Source: Paracidovorax anthurii (lineage in GTDB: Bacteria; Pseudomonadota; Gammaproteobacteria; Burkholderiales; Burkholderiaceae_C). From it: a DNA stretch of 64,000 bases. Shown here piece by piece: positions 7,454 through 15,946 of this stretch. Made by a program: the position numbers and the translations under genes. The notes beneath the pieces are model-generated. The model had not been told where the DNA came from and searched no databases. It saw nothing but the letters and a program-made list of their open reading frames with translations. The DNA lies in contig NZ_QLTA01000003.1 of NCBI RefSeq assembly GCF_003269065.1, positions 62,001-126,000 of the forward strand, read 5' to 3'. Numbering within the stretch: position 1 is the first letter of the stretch; every line of letters starts with the position of its first letter.

Positions 7454-9907
7454 GTGGCGCGCCGGCAATGCATGGATGAGACCAAGGGGCGCGGACGGCG
7501 GGGGGCACGGGCGGGGCGTTGGCTGGGGGGCGCGCTGGCGCTGGTGGTGCTGGCCGCGATGGCGGGCGGCGGCGGGCTCTGGGCCCGCACGAAGCTGCGG
7601 GCCGTGGCCGCCGCGGCGCCCGCGCCCGCTGCCGTGCCGGCGGGGCGCGCCATCGGCTACGTGGATGCGTTCCGGCAGTCGCCCGGCGGCGCGCTGCACG
7701 TGCGGGGCTGGGCGCTCAGCCCGGACGGCGTGCGCAGCGTGGAGGTGTTCGTCAACGGCCAGTCGCAGGCCTTGCTGCCCCACGGGCAGCCGCGCCCGGA
7801 CGTCGGCGCCGTGCATCCCGAACTGCCCGGCTCGGTGGCGGCGGGCTTTGGCGGCGACGTCGTCATCCAGGGCTTGACCCGCGGCGTCAGCTCCGTCGAG
7901 ATCGTGGCCGTGGACCGCAAGGGGCTGAAGACCACGCTGCTGCGGCAGTCCCTGTTCCCGGACGACTACCCCACCCGCTGGCAGGCCGCCCGGCAGGGGC
8001 GCGAGCTGGACCGGGACGACGTGTTCTATTTCCCCATCGCCACCAGCCACGTGGGCGAGGGCGGCGCCAACGGCATCCGCGAGACCTATGCGCCCTACGA
8101 GAGCCGCACGGTCAAGGCCGGCATCCGCGTGCAGATCCTCTATATGCGCACCACTACCGGCGCCAGCGGCGACTACGCCTTCGATCCGGACTTCGTGCCG
8201 GACAAAAAGTGCGGGCAGCGCTTCATCGCGGAGGACAGCCTGAACCGTGTGATGCGCTTCGCCGTCGAGCAGAACATGCCCGTGCTGTTCACGCTCAATG
8301 CGGGGTTCTGGGCCGATGCCCCCTGCGACGCGCCGCAGTGGGACATCAACGACGTGCTGGAGCAGGACGAGAGCCTGTGCCAGTGGAACGAGAAGAACCA
8401 GGTCATGCCCGACACGGCGCTGGCCGCGCAGCCCGGCTCGTTCGAATCGCCGGAGCTCGGGCGCTCCCTGAGCCTGAACGTGTTCGCCGAGCGCGCCCGC
8501 TTCTACAAGAAGCGCAACCTGCAGCAGGCGTCGGCCCTCATCCAGCGCTTCGCGGCCGAGCACCCCGACCTTTTCATCGGGGTCAACCTGGACCCGGACG
8601 TCTATGTGAATCCGTTCTTCGAGGGGCGCCAGTGGTATGACTACAACCCCCAGACGCTGCGCCAGTTCCGCGACTGGCTGCGCGGCACGGGCCCCTACGC
8701 GGGCGCGGGCGGCGCCGGCGTGCCCGACCTCTCCGCCTACCGCCGCCCGCGCGCGCTGACGCTGGAGGAGGTCGGCCGGCTGACCGGCAAGCGCCACGCC
8801 TCCTGGGACGAGGTGGACCCGCCGCGCGAGTTCCCCACGCAGATGTCGCAGTTCTGGAAGGACCCGTGGACGCAGGAGTGGGAGCATTTCCGCCGCCACC
8901 TGGTCAAGCTGCACTACGACGAGCTGTCGCAGTGGGTCGCGCAGACTGGCGTGCCGGCCGGCCGCATCTATTCCTCGCAGGGCTTCATGCCCCCGGGCGA
9001 GCTGATCGACCCGTTCCCCGTGCGGCTGGACAGCCCGGCCAAGAACTACGACTCGGGCGGCATGTCGATCGAGGGCTCCGTGCCCGTGGAGGGCCGCCTC
9101 GGGGCCATCATCTACGGCAACAGCGCCCTCAATGCCATCCGCATGGAGGGCAGCGCATCGCTCTTCGCCGAGTTCCGGCGCTACAGCCCGGAATGGGCGG
9201 TGGTCGAATACAACACGGCCGACCTGCTGCACCCGCAGCGCATGGCCACCTACGAGCAGGCCTACCGCTCCCTGCGGGACGTGGCCAACTACGGCGCGCG
9301 CTTCATCTCCCCGATGGCCTGGAACGGCAGCCCGGGCGAGACCGCGGGCAGCCCGGGCTATGTCAGCTACACCTCGCTGCGCCGCACGCCGCTGGAGCAG
9401 GCCATCCAGCAATTCATGATGTCGCGCTACGACCTGCCCCGCAGCGCACGGCTGTGGACCTTCGGCGCCGGCATGCACCGGGATGCCGACCAGTGGCAGG
9501 CCGACGGCGGCGCGCGGGCGTCGGCCACGGCGGACGGGCTGCGGCTGCCGCTGGGCGGCGAGGGCCGCGCCGCCGTGCTCTCCCCCGCCGAGCTGGGCGC
9601 GCGCGCGGGCGCGTTCGACGCCCTCATCGTGCAGGCCGAGGGCGGTGGCGAGGACCTGCGGCTGGCCGTGGAGGTGCAGGCCGCCGGCGGCGCCTGGCAG
9701 CCCCTGGTCCCGGAGACGCCGGTGCGGCAGTGGGAGCGGGGGCCCGCGGGCCTGCGCGTCCCGCTGCCGGCGGACGCGGGGCAGGGCGCGCCCGCGTTCG
9801 ACCGCCTGCGCCTCGCGTGGCGCGGCCAGGCGGGCTCCGCCGTGGAGCTGCGCTCCGTGGCGCTCTACCCGGCGCGCCGGGAGGCGGCCGCGCAGCCCGC
9901 GCGCTGA
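7454..9907 (+). CDS. membrane-anchored glycoside-hydrolase-like protein, function unknown
   Basis: Large protein of about 817 residues. After a basic start, one hydrophobic helix (about 22-42) should act as a signal anchor, leaving the rest in the periplasm. A small beta domain follows (about 60-160, GYVDAFRQSPGGALHVRGWAL), like the Ig-type modules of surface proteins. The central region resembles a TIM-barrel glycoside hydrolase (family 42-like): FIGVNLDPDVYVNPFF, YNPQTLRQFRDWLRG, WEHFRRHLVKLHYDELSQW, WAVVEYNTADLL. The end is a beta-sandwich-like tail. No family is certain and catalytic acids are not assigned. GTG at 7454 is chosen because GGAGGGG lies just before it; in-frame ATGs at 7379, 7430 and 7472 have no such site. 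Confidence 0.6.
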   Translation: MARRQCMDETKGRGRRGARAGRWLGGALALVVLAAMAGGGGLWARTKLRAVAAAAPAPAAVPAGRAIGYVDAFRQSPGGALHVRGWALSPDGVRSVEVFVNGQSQALLPHGQPRPDVGAVHPELPGSVAAGFGGDVVIQGLTRGVSSVEIVAVDRKGLKTTLLRQSLFPDDYPTRWQAARQGRELDRDDVFYFPIATSHVGEGGANGIRETYAPYESRTVKAGIRVQILYMRTTTGASGDYAFDPDFVPDKKCGQRFIAEDSLNRVMRFAVEQNMPVLFTLNAGFWADAPCDAPQWDINDVLEQDESLCQWNEKNQVMPDTALAAQPGSFESPELGRSLSLNVFAERARFYKKRNLQQASALIQRFAAEHPDLFIGVNLDPDVYVNPFFEGRQWYDYNPQTLRQFRDWLRGTGPYAGAGGAGVPDLSAYRRPRALTLEEVGRLTGKRHASWDEVDPPREFPTQMSQFWKDPWTQEWEHFRRHLVKLHYDELSQWVAQTGVPAGRIYSSQGFMPPGELIDPFPVRLDSPAKNYDSGGMSIEGSVPVEGRLGAIIYGNSALNAIRMEGSASLFAEFRRYSPEWAVVEYNTADLLHPQRMATYEQAYRSLRDVANYGARFISPMAWNGSPGETAGSPGYVSYTSLRRTPLEQAIQQFMMSRYDLPRSARLWTFGAGMHRDADQWQADGGARASATADGLRLPLGGEGRAAVLSPAELGARAGAFDALIVQAEGGGEDLRLAVEVQAAGGAWQPLVPETPVRQWERGPAGLRVPLPADAGQGAPAFDRLRLAWRGQAGSAVELRSVALYPARREAAAQPAR

Positions 9908-9957
9908 CCGCCGGGGAGCGGGCCCGCGCCCGGCCCGCTCCCGGACAATATGCCCCC

Positions 9958-11142
9958 ATGAAAACCATCCGCCTGCGCCCCGGCAAGGAGCGCTCCCTCC
10001 TGCGCCGCCATCCCTGGATCTTCGAATCGGCCATCGCCAAGGGCGGTGGCGACAGCGGCGAGACCGTCCGCGTGGAGTCGTCCGAGGGCCGCTTCCTGGC
10101 CTGGGCGGCGTTCAGCCCCCAGTCGCGCATCCGGGCGCGGGCCTGGAGCTTCGACGAGGCGCAGCGCATCGATGCCGCGTTCTTCGCCGCGGCCGTGGAC
10201 GGCGCCGTGCAGGCGCGGGAGCGCTTCGCCATCGACAGCGACGGCGTGCGCCTGGTGCACGGCGAATCCGACGGCCTGCCCGGCCTGATCGTGGACCGCT
10301 ACGGCGACACCCTGGTGGCGCAGTTCACCAGCGCCGGCACCGAGCGCTGGAAGGCCGTGATCGCCGATGCGCTGCTGAATGCCACCGGCCTGCAGCGGCT
10401 CTACGAGCGCTCCGACGCCAGCGTGCGGCAGCTGGAGGGCCTCGCGCCCGCCACCGGCTGGCTGCGCGGCGAAGGCCCCACCGGCATCACCATCCGCGAG
10501 CACGGCTGGCGCCTCACGCTGGACATCGCCGAGGGCCACAAGACCGGTTTCTACCTCGACCAGCGCGACAGCCGCCAGCGCTTCTCCGAGGCCGTGCGCC
10601 GGCTGGGCGCGCAGCGGGTGCTCAACTGCTACTGCTACACCGGCGGCTTCACCGTGGCGGCGCTGGCCGGCGGGGCGGGGCACGTCACCTCCATCGACTC
10701 CTCGGCCCCGGCGCTGGAGCGCGCCCGGGCGCACGTGGCGCTCAACGGCTTCGACGCCACCCGCGCGGATTTCCTCGACGCCGACGTGAACGCCTCGCTG
10801 CGGCGCTTCCTGCAGGAGGGGCGAACCTTCGACGCCATCGTGCTCGACCCGCCCAAGTTCGCTCCCACGGCGGCGCATGCCGAGCGCGCCGCGCGCGCCT
10901 ACAAGGACATCAACCGCCTGGGGCTGCAGCTGCTCGCGCCCGGCGGGATGCTCTACACCTTCTCGTGCTCGGGCGGCATCGGCGCCGACCTGTTCCACAA
11001 GATCGTGGCCTCGGCCGGCGCGGATGCCAACGTGGACGGCTACATCCTGGAGCGCCTGGGCGGCGCGCCCGACCACCCGATGACGCTGGAATTCCCCGAG
11101 GGCGAGTACCTCAAGGGGCTGGCGGTGATGCGCAAGGGCTGA
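9958..11142 (+). CDS. rlmI: 23S rRNA m5C1962 methyltransferase RlmI family
   Basis: Class I SAM-dependent rRNA methyltransferase of 394 residues; in E. coli RlmI (YccW) methylates C1962 of 23S rRNA. The N-terminal PUA domain begins LRPGKERSLLRRHPWIFESAI. Then come DGLPGLIVDRYGD (about 106-118), GHKTGFYLDQRDSR (about 194-207), the SAM-binding motif VLNCYCYTGGFTVAAL (about 221-236) and the catalytic-loop motif VLDPPKFAP (about 294-302). The start is fixed by the family N-terminus; ACAATATG upstream could be a -10. A GC-rich hairpin (9915-9941) lies between this gene and the one before it. Confidence 0.92.
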   Translation: MKTIRLRPGKERSLLRRHPWIFESAIAKGGGDSGETVRVESSEGRFLAWAAFSPQSRIRARAWSFDEAQRIDAAFFAAAVDGAVQARERFAIDSDGVRLVHGESDGLPGLIVDRYGDTLVAQFTSAGTERWKAVIADALLNATGLQRLYERSDASVRQLEGLAPATGWLRGEGPTGITIREHGWRLTLDIAEGHKTGFYLDQRDSRQRFSEAVRRLGAQRVLNCYCYTGGFTVAALAGGAGHVTSIDSSAPALERARAHVALNGFDATRADFLDADVNASLRRFLQEGRTFDAIVLDPPKFAPTAAHAERAARAYKDINRLGLQLLAPGGMLYTFSCSGGIGADLFHKIVASAGADANVDGYILERLGGAPDHPMTLEFPEGEYLKGLAVMRKG

Positions 11143-11207
11143 GGCGCCTCCGCGCGGCTGCGCGGCCGCTCCGGGGGCCTCCTGGAGCGGTTGGGGCATC
11201 GAATCGG

Positions 11208-11254
11208 CTCCATGTCGCCGTCAATGCTGAATAGTTTGCTATATATTTGATAGT
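11208..11254. repeat. 46-bp repeat, copy A, including a 17-nt hairpin
   Basis: Bases 11208-11253 match 63724-63769 at 42 of 46 positions. The 3' part holds the hairpin core GCTA-N9-TAGT (11238-11254). It lies in the 259-bp gap between rlmI and the COG0523 gene, which otherwise holds GC-rich hairpins near 11150-11180 and a perfect TTGACA (11302-11307) without a good -10. Confidence 0.75.
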
Positions 11255-11401
11255 TGCTGGGTGCCCGGCCCGGCGGAGGTGTCCGCGCCCGCAGGGGGGG
11301 TTGACACGATCGCTAAACTTTGAAGAGACCTTCCGGAGGCCGGGCCGCGCCGCCCTCCGGGCCCCGCGCCGCGGCGATTCTTCCTTCCTGAAAGACCTCC
11401 C

Positions 11402-12526
11402 ATGTCCCTCATCCCCACCACCATCCTGACCGGCTTCCTGGGCTCGGGCAAGACGACGCTGCTCAAGCGCGTGCTGACCGAGGCGCATGGCCAGAAGATC
11501 GCCGTCATCGAGAACGAATTCGGCGAGGAGAACATCGACAACGACATCCTCGTGACCGATTCCAAGGAGCAGATCGTGCAGATGAGCAACGGCTGCATCT
11601 GCTGCACCATCCGCGAAGACCTGCGCGAGACGCTGCAGATGCTGGCCGCCAAGCGCCGCAAGGGCCTCATCGAGTTCGACCGCATCGTGATCGAGACCAC
11701 CGGCCTCGCCGACCCCGGCCCCGTGGCCCAGACCTTCTTCATGGACGAGGAGATCGCCGAGACCTACCTCATCGACTCCATCCTCACCCTGGTGGACGCC
11801 AAGCACGCGGCCCAGCAGCTCAACGACCGCCAGGAGGCGCGCCGCCAGGTGGGCTTCGCCGACCAGATCTTCCTCTCCAAGACCGACCTGGTCAGCCGGG
11901 AGGAGACCGACGCGCTGATCCACCGCCTCAAGCACATGAACCCGCGCGCGCCGATCAAGGCCGTGCATTTCGGCGAAGTGCCGATCTCCGAGGTGCTGGA
12001 CCTGCGCGGCTTCAACCTGAACGCCAAGCTCGACATCGACCCGGACTTCCTCAAGGAGGACGACCACGACCACGGGCACGAAGATCACGGCCATGACCAT
12101 GACCATGACCATGACCATGACCATGACCATGACCATGACCATGACCATGACCATGACCACGAGCATGGCGAGCACTGCAGCCATCCCTCGCACCAGCACG
12201 GCGGCCACGGCCACCACCATCACCACGACGACGACGTGAAAAGCTTCGTCTACCGCGCCGACCGGCCCTTCGACCCCGCCAAGCTGGAGGATTTCCTGGG
12301 CGCCATCGTCAACATCTACGGCCCGCGCATGCTGCGCTACAAGGGCGTGCTGGACATGAAGGGCACCGAGCGCAAGGTGATCTTCCAGGGCGTGCACCAG
12401 CTCATGGGCAGCGACCTGGGGCCGCAGTGGGCCGAGGGCGAGCGCCGCCAGAGCCGGATGGTCTTCATCGGCATCGACCTGCCGCAGGACATCTTCCAGC
12501 AGGGCCTGGAGCAGTGCCTGGCGTGA
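11402..12526 (+). CDS. COG0523 (CobW/ZNG1-like) GTP-dependent metallochaperone with His-Asp tract
   Basis: G3E-family P-loop GTPase of 374 residues, thought to load or deliver metal ions, often zinc. The Walker A motif GFLGSGKTTL is at about 10-19, the metal-binding CxCC motif in GCICCTIR at about 63-70, the guanine-specificity motif SKTDLV at about 159-164, and a CobW C-terminal domain follows 280. Residues about 220-278 are an extreme His/Asp stretch whose core is encoded by 11 identical hexamers. The next gene encodes a DksA without a complete zinc finger, a pairing that suggests a link to zinc supply. The exact metal and client are not visible. Confidence 0.9.
   Translation: MSLIPTTILTGFLGSGKTTLLKRVLTEAHGQKIAVIENEFGEENIDNDILVTDSKEQIVQMSNGCICCTIREDLRETLQMLAAKRRKGLIEFDRIVIETTGLADPGPVAQTFFMDEEIAETYLIDSILTLVDAKHAAQQLNDRQEARRQVGFADQIFLSKTDLVSREETDALIHRLKHMNPRAPIKAVHFGEVPISEVLDLRGFNLNAKLDIDPDFLKEDDHDHGHEDHGHDHDHDHDHDHDHDHDHDHDHDHEHGEHCSHPSHQHGGHGHHHHHDDDVKSFVYRADRPFDPAKLEDFLGAIVNIYGPRMLRYKGVLDMKGTERKVIFQGVHQLMGSDLGPQWAEGERRQSRMVFIGIDLPQDIFQQGLEQCLA
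12091..12156 (+). repeat. 11 tandem copies of CCATGA encoding (His-Asp)n
   Basis: Sixty-six bases of perfect hexanucleotide repeat in frame with the surrounding gene (CAT GAC codons). Slippage would change the tract by whole His-Asp units without shifting frame. Confidence 0.97.
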
Positions 12527-12599
12527 GGCCCGCCGGAGGGTGTTTGTAGGATAACCACTACTTCGCGCGGGGCGGCCGCGCGTTGTCGAATCAGGTCGA

Positions 12600-12642
12600 T
12601 ACAATCGCGCCCCGGTAAAAACCGGAGGGCTTGCCGCCCTCC
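12600..12642 (+). promoter_or_regulatory. candidate dksA promoter element and leader hairpins
   Basis: In the 300-bp gap before dksA, TACAAT (12600-12605) is a good -10, though its -35 is poor. It is followed by two hairpins: CCGGT-AAAA-ACCGG (12612-12625) and GGAGGGC-5 nt-GCCCTCC (12624-12642). They overlap by two bases and could be alternatives. The remaining 180 bases to the dksA start hold nothing else I recognise. Confidence 0.35.
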
Positions 12643-12826
12643 TGTCCATGCCGCGAGCCGCCGGGGAGCGCGGGCGGACCGGGAGGCCCCGCGGGCCCTT
12701 CGTGTCCACCCTGCGAAAAGGGGTGGGCGCGGCTGCCGGCCTTCTTCCCGTTTGAAGCAATTGACCGTACTATCCACGGCACCATCGCCGGCCACCCTGG
12801 CCGGCACAGCCAGCCAAAGACATACC

Positions 12827-13324
12827 ATGCCTACGACCCTGCAAGAGCAATCGCCCGTCGCGGCCGCCAAGAAAGACCCGAAGCTGGCCAACAACTGGAA
12901 AACCAAGCCGGCCGAGGAGCTGACCGACGCCGAGGTGCTTTCCATGCCCGACGGCGAATACATGAACGAGAAGCAGATGGCCTTCTTCCGCCACAAGCTC
13001 GTCATGCTCAAGCAGGACATGCACAACAACGCCGGCGAGACCACCGAGCACCTGCGCGAGGACACCGTGGTGGTGCCCGATCCCGCCGACCGCGCCACCA
13101 TCGAGGAAGAGCACGCGCTGGAGCTGCGCACCCGCGACCGCGAGCGCAAGCTGCTCAAGAAGATCGAGCAGTCCATCGCGCGCATCGACGCGGGCGACTA
13201 CGGCTACTGCGACGAGACCGGCGAGCCCATCGGCGTCGGCCGCCTGCTGGCCCGCCCCACGGCCACCCTGTCGCTGGAGGCGCAGCAGCGCCGCGAGCTG
13301 AAACAGAAGATGTTCGGGGACTGA
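12827..13324 (+). CDS. dksA: RNA polymerase-binding transcription factor DksA, one-cysteine type
   Basis: Binds the RNA polymerase secondary channel and, with ppGpp, adjusts rRNA and amino-acid promoters. The 165-residue protein has the long coiled coil with acidic tip residues in PDPADRATIEEE (about 85-96) and the C-terminal DksA/TraR fold GDYGYCDETGEPIGVGRLLARP. The E. coli protein has four zinc-binding cysteines; here only one remains (about C127), and the other positions read Thr, Ser and Ala, a pattern known from functional zinc-independent DksA proteins. ATG at 12827 gives the usual beta-proteobacterial N-terminus MPTTLQEQ; an in-frame ATG at 12752 is less likely. Confidence 0.92.
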   Translation: MPTTLQEQSPVAAAKKDPKLANNWKTKPAEELTDAEVLSMPDGEYMNEKQMAFFRHKLVMLKQDMHNNAGETTEHLREDTVVVPDPADRATIEEEHALELRTRDRERKLLKKIEQSIARIDAGDYGYCDETGEPIGVGRLLARPTATLSLEAQQRRELKQKMFGD

Positions 13325-13411
13325 CCGGCCGCACCCTCCCGCCACCCGCCCGGCGCCCGACCTTTTCATGACCACTGCGCCGCGGCGCGTGCCTGGAACC
13401 ACGACGATCCC

Positions 13412-15175
13412 ATGAGCAAGGAAGAATCCTCCCGCGGCCTGCTGTCCAAGATGGTGCGGTTCGTCCGCAACCCCACCGTCAACTGGAACGAACTCGACTC
13501 GATCGACGAGGACCGGGAGAGCCAGTACAGCAAGCAGATGCTCAAGGAAATGATCGAGCGCAAGCGCCGCAACGACTTCGTGCGGCGCCGCGAGTTCGAT
13601 CAGTTGCGCAAGCTGCGCCAGCGCGAGGCGCTGCACGGCCAGCGCACCGAAGACCTGACGGCGCGCCCCTCGTTCTTCCACACCAGCATGACCTCGCCCG
13701 ACGACCGGGCGGTCACGCTCAAGAAGATCGACGAGATCGAGGCGCAGATGTCCCAGCAGTGGTGGAAGAGCAACCAGCCCGCCGCCGGGGCCTCCACCGA
13801 GCCGGGCGGCATCGCGCCCACCGAGCCGGCGCCCATGGGCGCCACCGATTCCACCATCGCCGCGCATGCCCGGGCGTTCGCCCCCACCGCGCCGGCCAGC
13901 CTGCCCGCGAGCCTGAACACGGGCGCCGGCGTGCAGCCGCTCTTCGCCGGGGACAGCCTGCCCCCGTCGGGCCTGGATTTCCCGGCGTCCTCCCGCGGCG
14001 GCGGGCAGCCGCCCCTGCTGACCGAGCGCGCCGACCCGGCCGTGCCCGCCCCGCAGGCCCCCGAGCCCGAGCCTTTCGTCCATGAGCCCGACCTGGAGGA
14101 GGCGGCCATCCGCTTCGCCAATGGCGATTACGCCGGCGCGGAATCGGGCCTGCTGGAGGTGCTGGCGCAGCACGAGCACGACGAACTCGAACGGCAGTCC
14201 GAGTTCTGGATGACGCTCTTCGACCTCTACCGCGCCGTCGGCGAGCACGACCGCTTCGACGCGCTGGCCATCGATTTCGCGGCGCGGTTCGGCCGCTCCG
14301 CGCCCTTGTGGTTCTCCATGCCCGAGCTGCTGGGGCTGCAGGCGCCCGCGGCGTCCTCCCCCCTGGCCGCGGGGATGCCGCAGCGCGAATTCCTCTGGAA
14401 TGCGCCGTCCGTGATCGCCGCCCAGTCGGTGGTGGCCCTGCAGGCGTCCATCGCCCGCTCTGCGCCGCCCTGGACCTTCGCGTGGTCGCGCCTCATGACC
14501 GTGGAAGAGGGGGCCCTCCCGGGGCTGGCCCAGCTCTTCGGCCAGTGGGCGGACCGGGCCGATGCCATCGTCTTCAAGGGCGTGGATGCCCTCGCGAGCC
14601 TGCTGGAGGCGCGCACGCCCTCGGGCGATGCGGGCGTGTCGCCCGAGTGGTGGCGCCTGCGCATGGCGGCGCTGCGGCTCATGGGCAAGCCCGACGAGTT
14701 CGAACTCGTCGCGCTGGACTACTGCGTCACCTACGAGGTCTCGCCGCCGTCCTGGGTGCCGCCGCGCTGCAGCTATTCCGACGACGACGGCGTGGCGCCG
14801 GCCGCGGGTGCCCAGGCCGGCGCGCCCGAGGCCGACCCGCTCGCCTCGGGCTTCGGCGATCCGTCCTCCTCGTTCATCGGCGGCCTGGAGCCCGCCGTGC
14901 CGGCCGCATCGCTGTCCGGCCACATCGAGGGCGACGCGACGCCCATGCTCGAACCCATGGAGGCCCGCCTGCACACCGGCGTGCCGTTCGCCATCGGCTG
15001 CGACCGGCTGGCGCGCGTGGATTTCGCGGCCGCCGGCTCGGTGCTGAACTGGGCCGCCGCCCAGCAGGCCCTGGGCAACGTGGTCCACTTCACGCAGGTG
15101 CAGCGGCTGGTGGCCGTGTTCTTCAACGTGATCGGCGTCAACGAGCACGCGATCATCGTCCCGCGCAAGAACTGA
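13412..15175 (+). CDS. STAS-domain-containing protein of unknown function
   Basis: A 587-residue cytoplasmic protein; no signal peptide or membrane helix. The N-terminus (about 1-110) is charged and helical (NWNELDSIDEDRESQYSKQML, many Arg/Lys/Glu). A Pro/Ala-rich linker follows (about 120-215), then a helical, TPR-like region (about 225-430; ANGDYAGAESGLLEVLAQHEHDE), and a C-terminal STAS/MlaB-like fold (about 505-587; VDFAAAGSVLNWAAAQQALGN, FFNVIGVNEHAIIVPRKN). STAS domains in other proteins bind nucleotides or partner proteins. It sits between dksA and hslV with 87 and 117 bases of spacing. I recognise the domain layout as typical of Comamonadaceae but no function is known to me. Confidence 0.75.
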   Translation: MSKEESSRGLLSKMVRFVRNPTVNWNELDSIDEDRESQYSKQMLKEMIERKRRNDFVRRREFDQLRKLRQREALHGQRTEDLTARPSFFHTSMTSPDDRAVTLKKIDEIEAQMSQQWWKSNQPAAGASTEPGGIAPTEPAPMGATDSTIAAHARAFAPTAPASLPASLNTGAGVQPLFAGDSLPPSGLDFPASSRGGGQPPLLTERADPAVPAPQAPEPEPFVHEPDLEEAAIRFANGDYAGAESGLLEVLAQHEHDELERQSEFWMTLFDLYRAVGEHDRFDALAIDFAARFGRSAPLWFSMPELLGLQAPAASSPLAAGMPQREFLWNAPSVIAAQSVVALQASIARSAPPWTFAWSRLMTVEEGALPGLAQLFGQWADRADAIVFKGVDALASLLEARTPSGDAGVSPEWWRLRMAALRLMGKPDEFELVALDYCVTYEVSPPSWVPPRCSYSDDDGVAPAAGAQAGAPEADPLASGFGDPSSSFIGGLEPAVPAASLSGHIEGDATPMLEPMEARLHTGVPFAIGCDRLARVDFAAAGSVLNWAAAQQALGNVVHFTQVQRLVAVFFNVIGVNEHAIIVPRKN

Positions 15176-15255
15176 CGGATCGGCGCCGGGGCCGTCGGCC
15201 CTTCAGCCCGCCCCTGCGGTTGGGATGGGGCGCCGCCCACTCCTGCGGGCCAGCC

Positions 15256-15283
15256 GTTGCAATCCGGGCAGGCACCCCCATTT
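15256..15283 (+). promoter_or_regulatory. candidate sigma-32 (heat-shock) promoter for hslVU
   Basis: CCCCATTT at 15276-15283 matches the sigma-32 -10 consensus, and GTTGCA at 15256-15261 is a partial -35 (consensus CTTGAA) with 14 bases between. The expected start of transcription would fall only a few bases before the hslV ATG, which would make the mRNA nearly leaderless, so this is uncertain. Confidence 0.3.
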
Positions 15284-15292
15284 CCGGACGCT

Positions 15293-15841
15293 ATGGAACA
15301 GTTTCACGGCACCACCATCCTCAGCGTCCGCCGCCAGGCCGCGGACGGCACCATCCAGGTCGCCATCGGCGGCGACGGCCAGGTCACCCTCGGCAACATC
15401 GTGGTCAAGGGCTCCGCGCGCAAGGTGCGCAAGCTCTACCACGGCAAGGTGCTCGCGGGCTTCGCGGGGGCCACGGCCGATGCGTTCACGCTGTTCGAGC
15501 GCTTCGAGGCCAAGCTCGACAAGCACCAGGGCCACCTGACGCGCGCCGCCATCGAGCTCACCAAGGACTGGCGCACCGACCGCGTGCTGCGCCGCCTGGA
15601 GGCCATGCTGGCCGTGGCCGATGCCAGCGCCTCGCTCATCATCACCGGCAACGGCGACGTGCTGGAGCCCGAGCAGGGCATCGTGGCCATCGGCTCGGGC
15701 GGCGCCTATGCGCATTCGGCCGCCAAGGCGCTGCTCAACCACACCGAGCTGCCGGCCGAGGAGATCGTGCGCAAGTCCCTCGCCATCGCGGGCGAGCTGT
15801 GCATCTACACCAACATGCACCACACCATCGAGACGCTCTGA
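15293..15841 (+). CDS. hslV: ATP-dependent protease HslVU, peptidase subunit
   Basis: Threonine peptidase that forms the proteolytic double hexamer of the HslVU (ClpQY) complex in the cytoplasm. The 182-residue product starts [14 protein letters not shown]; removal of the first six residues would expose Thr7 as the catalytic N-terminal nucleophile, a short propeptide seen in other beta-proteobacteria. Other family marks are GDGQVTLGN (about 28-36), [29 protein letters not shown] (about 45-73) and AIGSGGAYA (about 130-138). An in-frame ATG at 15257 would add residues without homology, so 15293 is chosen. hslU follows 105 bases later. Confidence 0.95.
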   Translation: MEQFHGTTILSVRRQAADGTIQVAIGGDGQVTLGNIVVKGSARKVRKLYHGKVLAGFAGATADAFTLFERFEAKLDKHQGHLTRAAIELTKDWRTDRVLRRLEAMLAVADASASLIITGNGDVLEPEQGIVAIGSGGAYAHSAAKALLNHTELPAEEIVRKSLAIAGELCIYTNMHHTIETL

Positions 15842-15872
15842 CCGGCGGGGCGCACCTGCTCCTTTCAGTGTG

Positions 15873-15895
15873 TTCGCTATATTTTATGTAGCGAA
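15873..15895. repeat. 17-nt hairpin family, hslV-hslU intergenic copy
   Basis: TTCGCTA and TAGCGAA form a perfect 7-bp stem around a 9-nt AT-rich loop (core 15876-15892). It stands between the hslV stop and hslU start and could tune the hslV:hslU ratio, for example by stabilising or partly terminating the mRNA; no U-run follows. Confidence 0.7.
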
Positions 15896-15946
15896 TTTCG
15901 TAGTATTCACGCCGACATGCGGCCCCTTTCGCTTCCAGGTTCTTCC

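Noticed and set aside
12091-12156. Tandem repeats that might be taken for a CRISPR array.
   Set aside because: The unit is 6 bases, contiguous without spacers, and in frame within a gene.
12770-15148. A 792-codon open frame on the minus strand opposite dksA and the STAS-domain gene.
   Set aside because: It is the mirror of real plus-strand genes in very GC-rich DNA; its product is a His/Arg/Gly-rich string with no domain or ribosome site.
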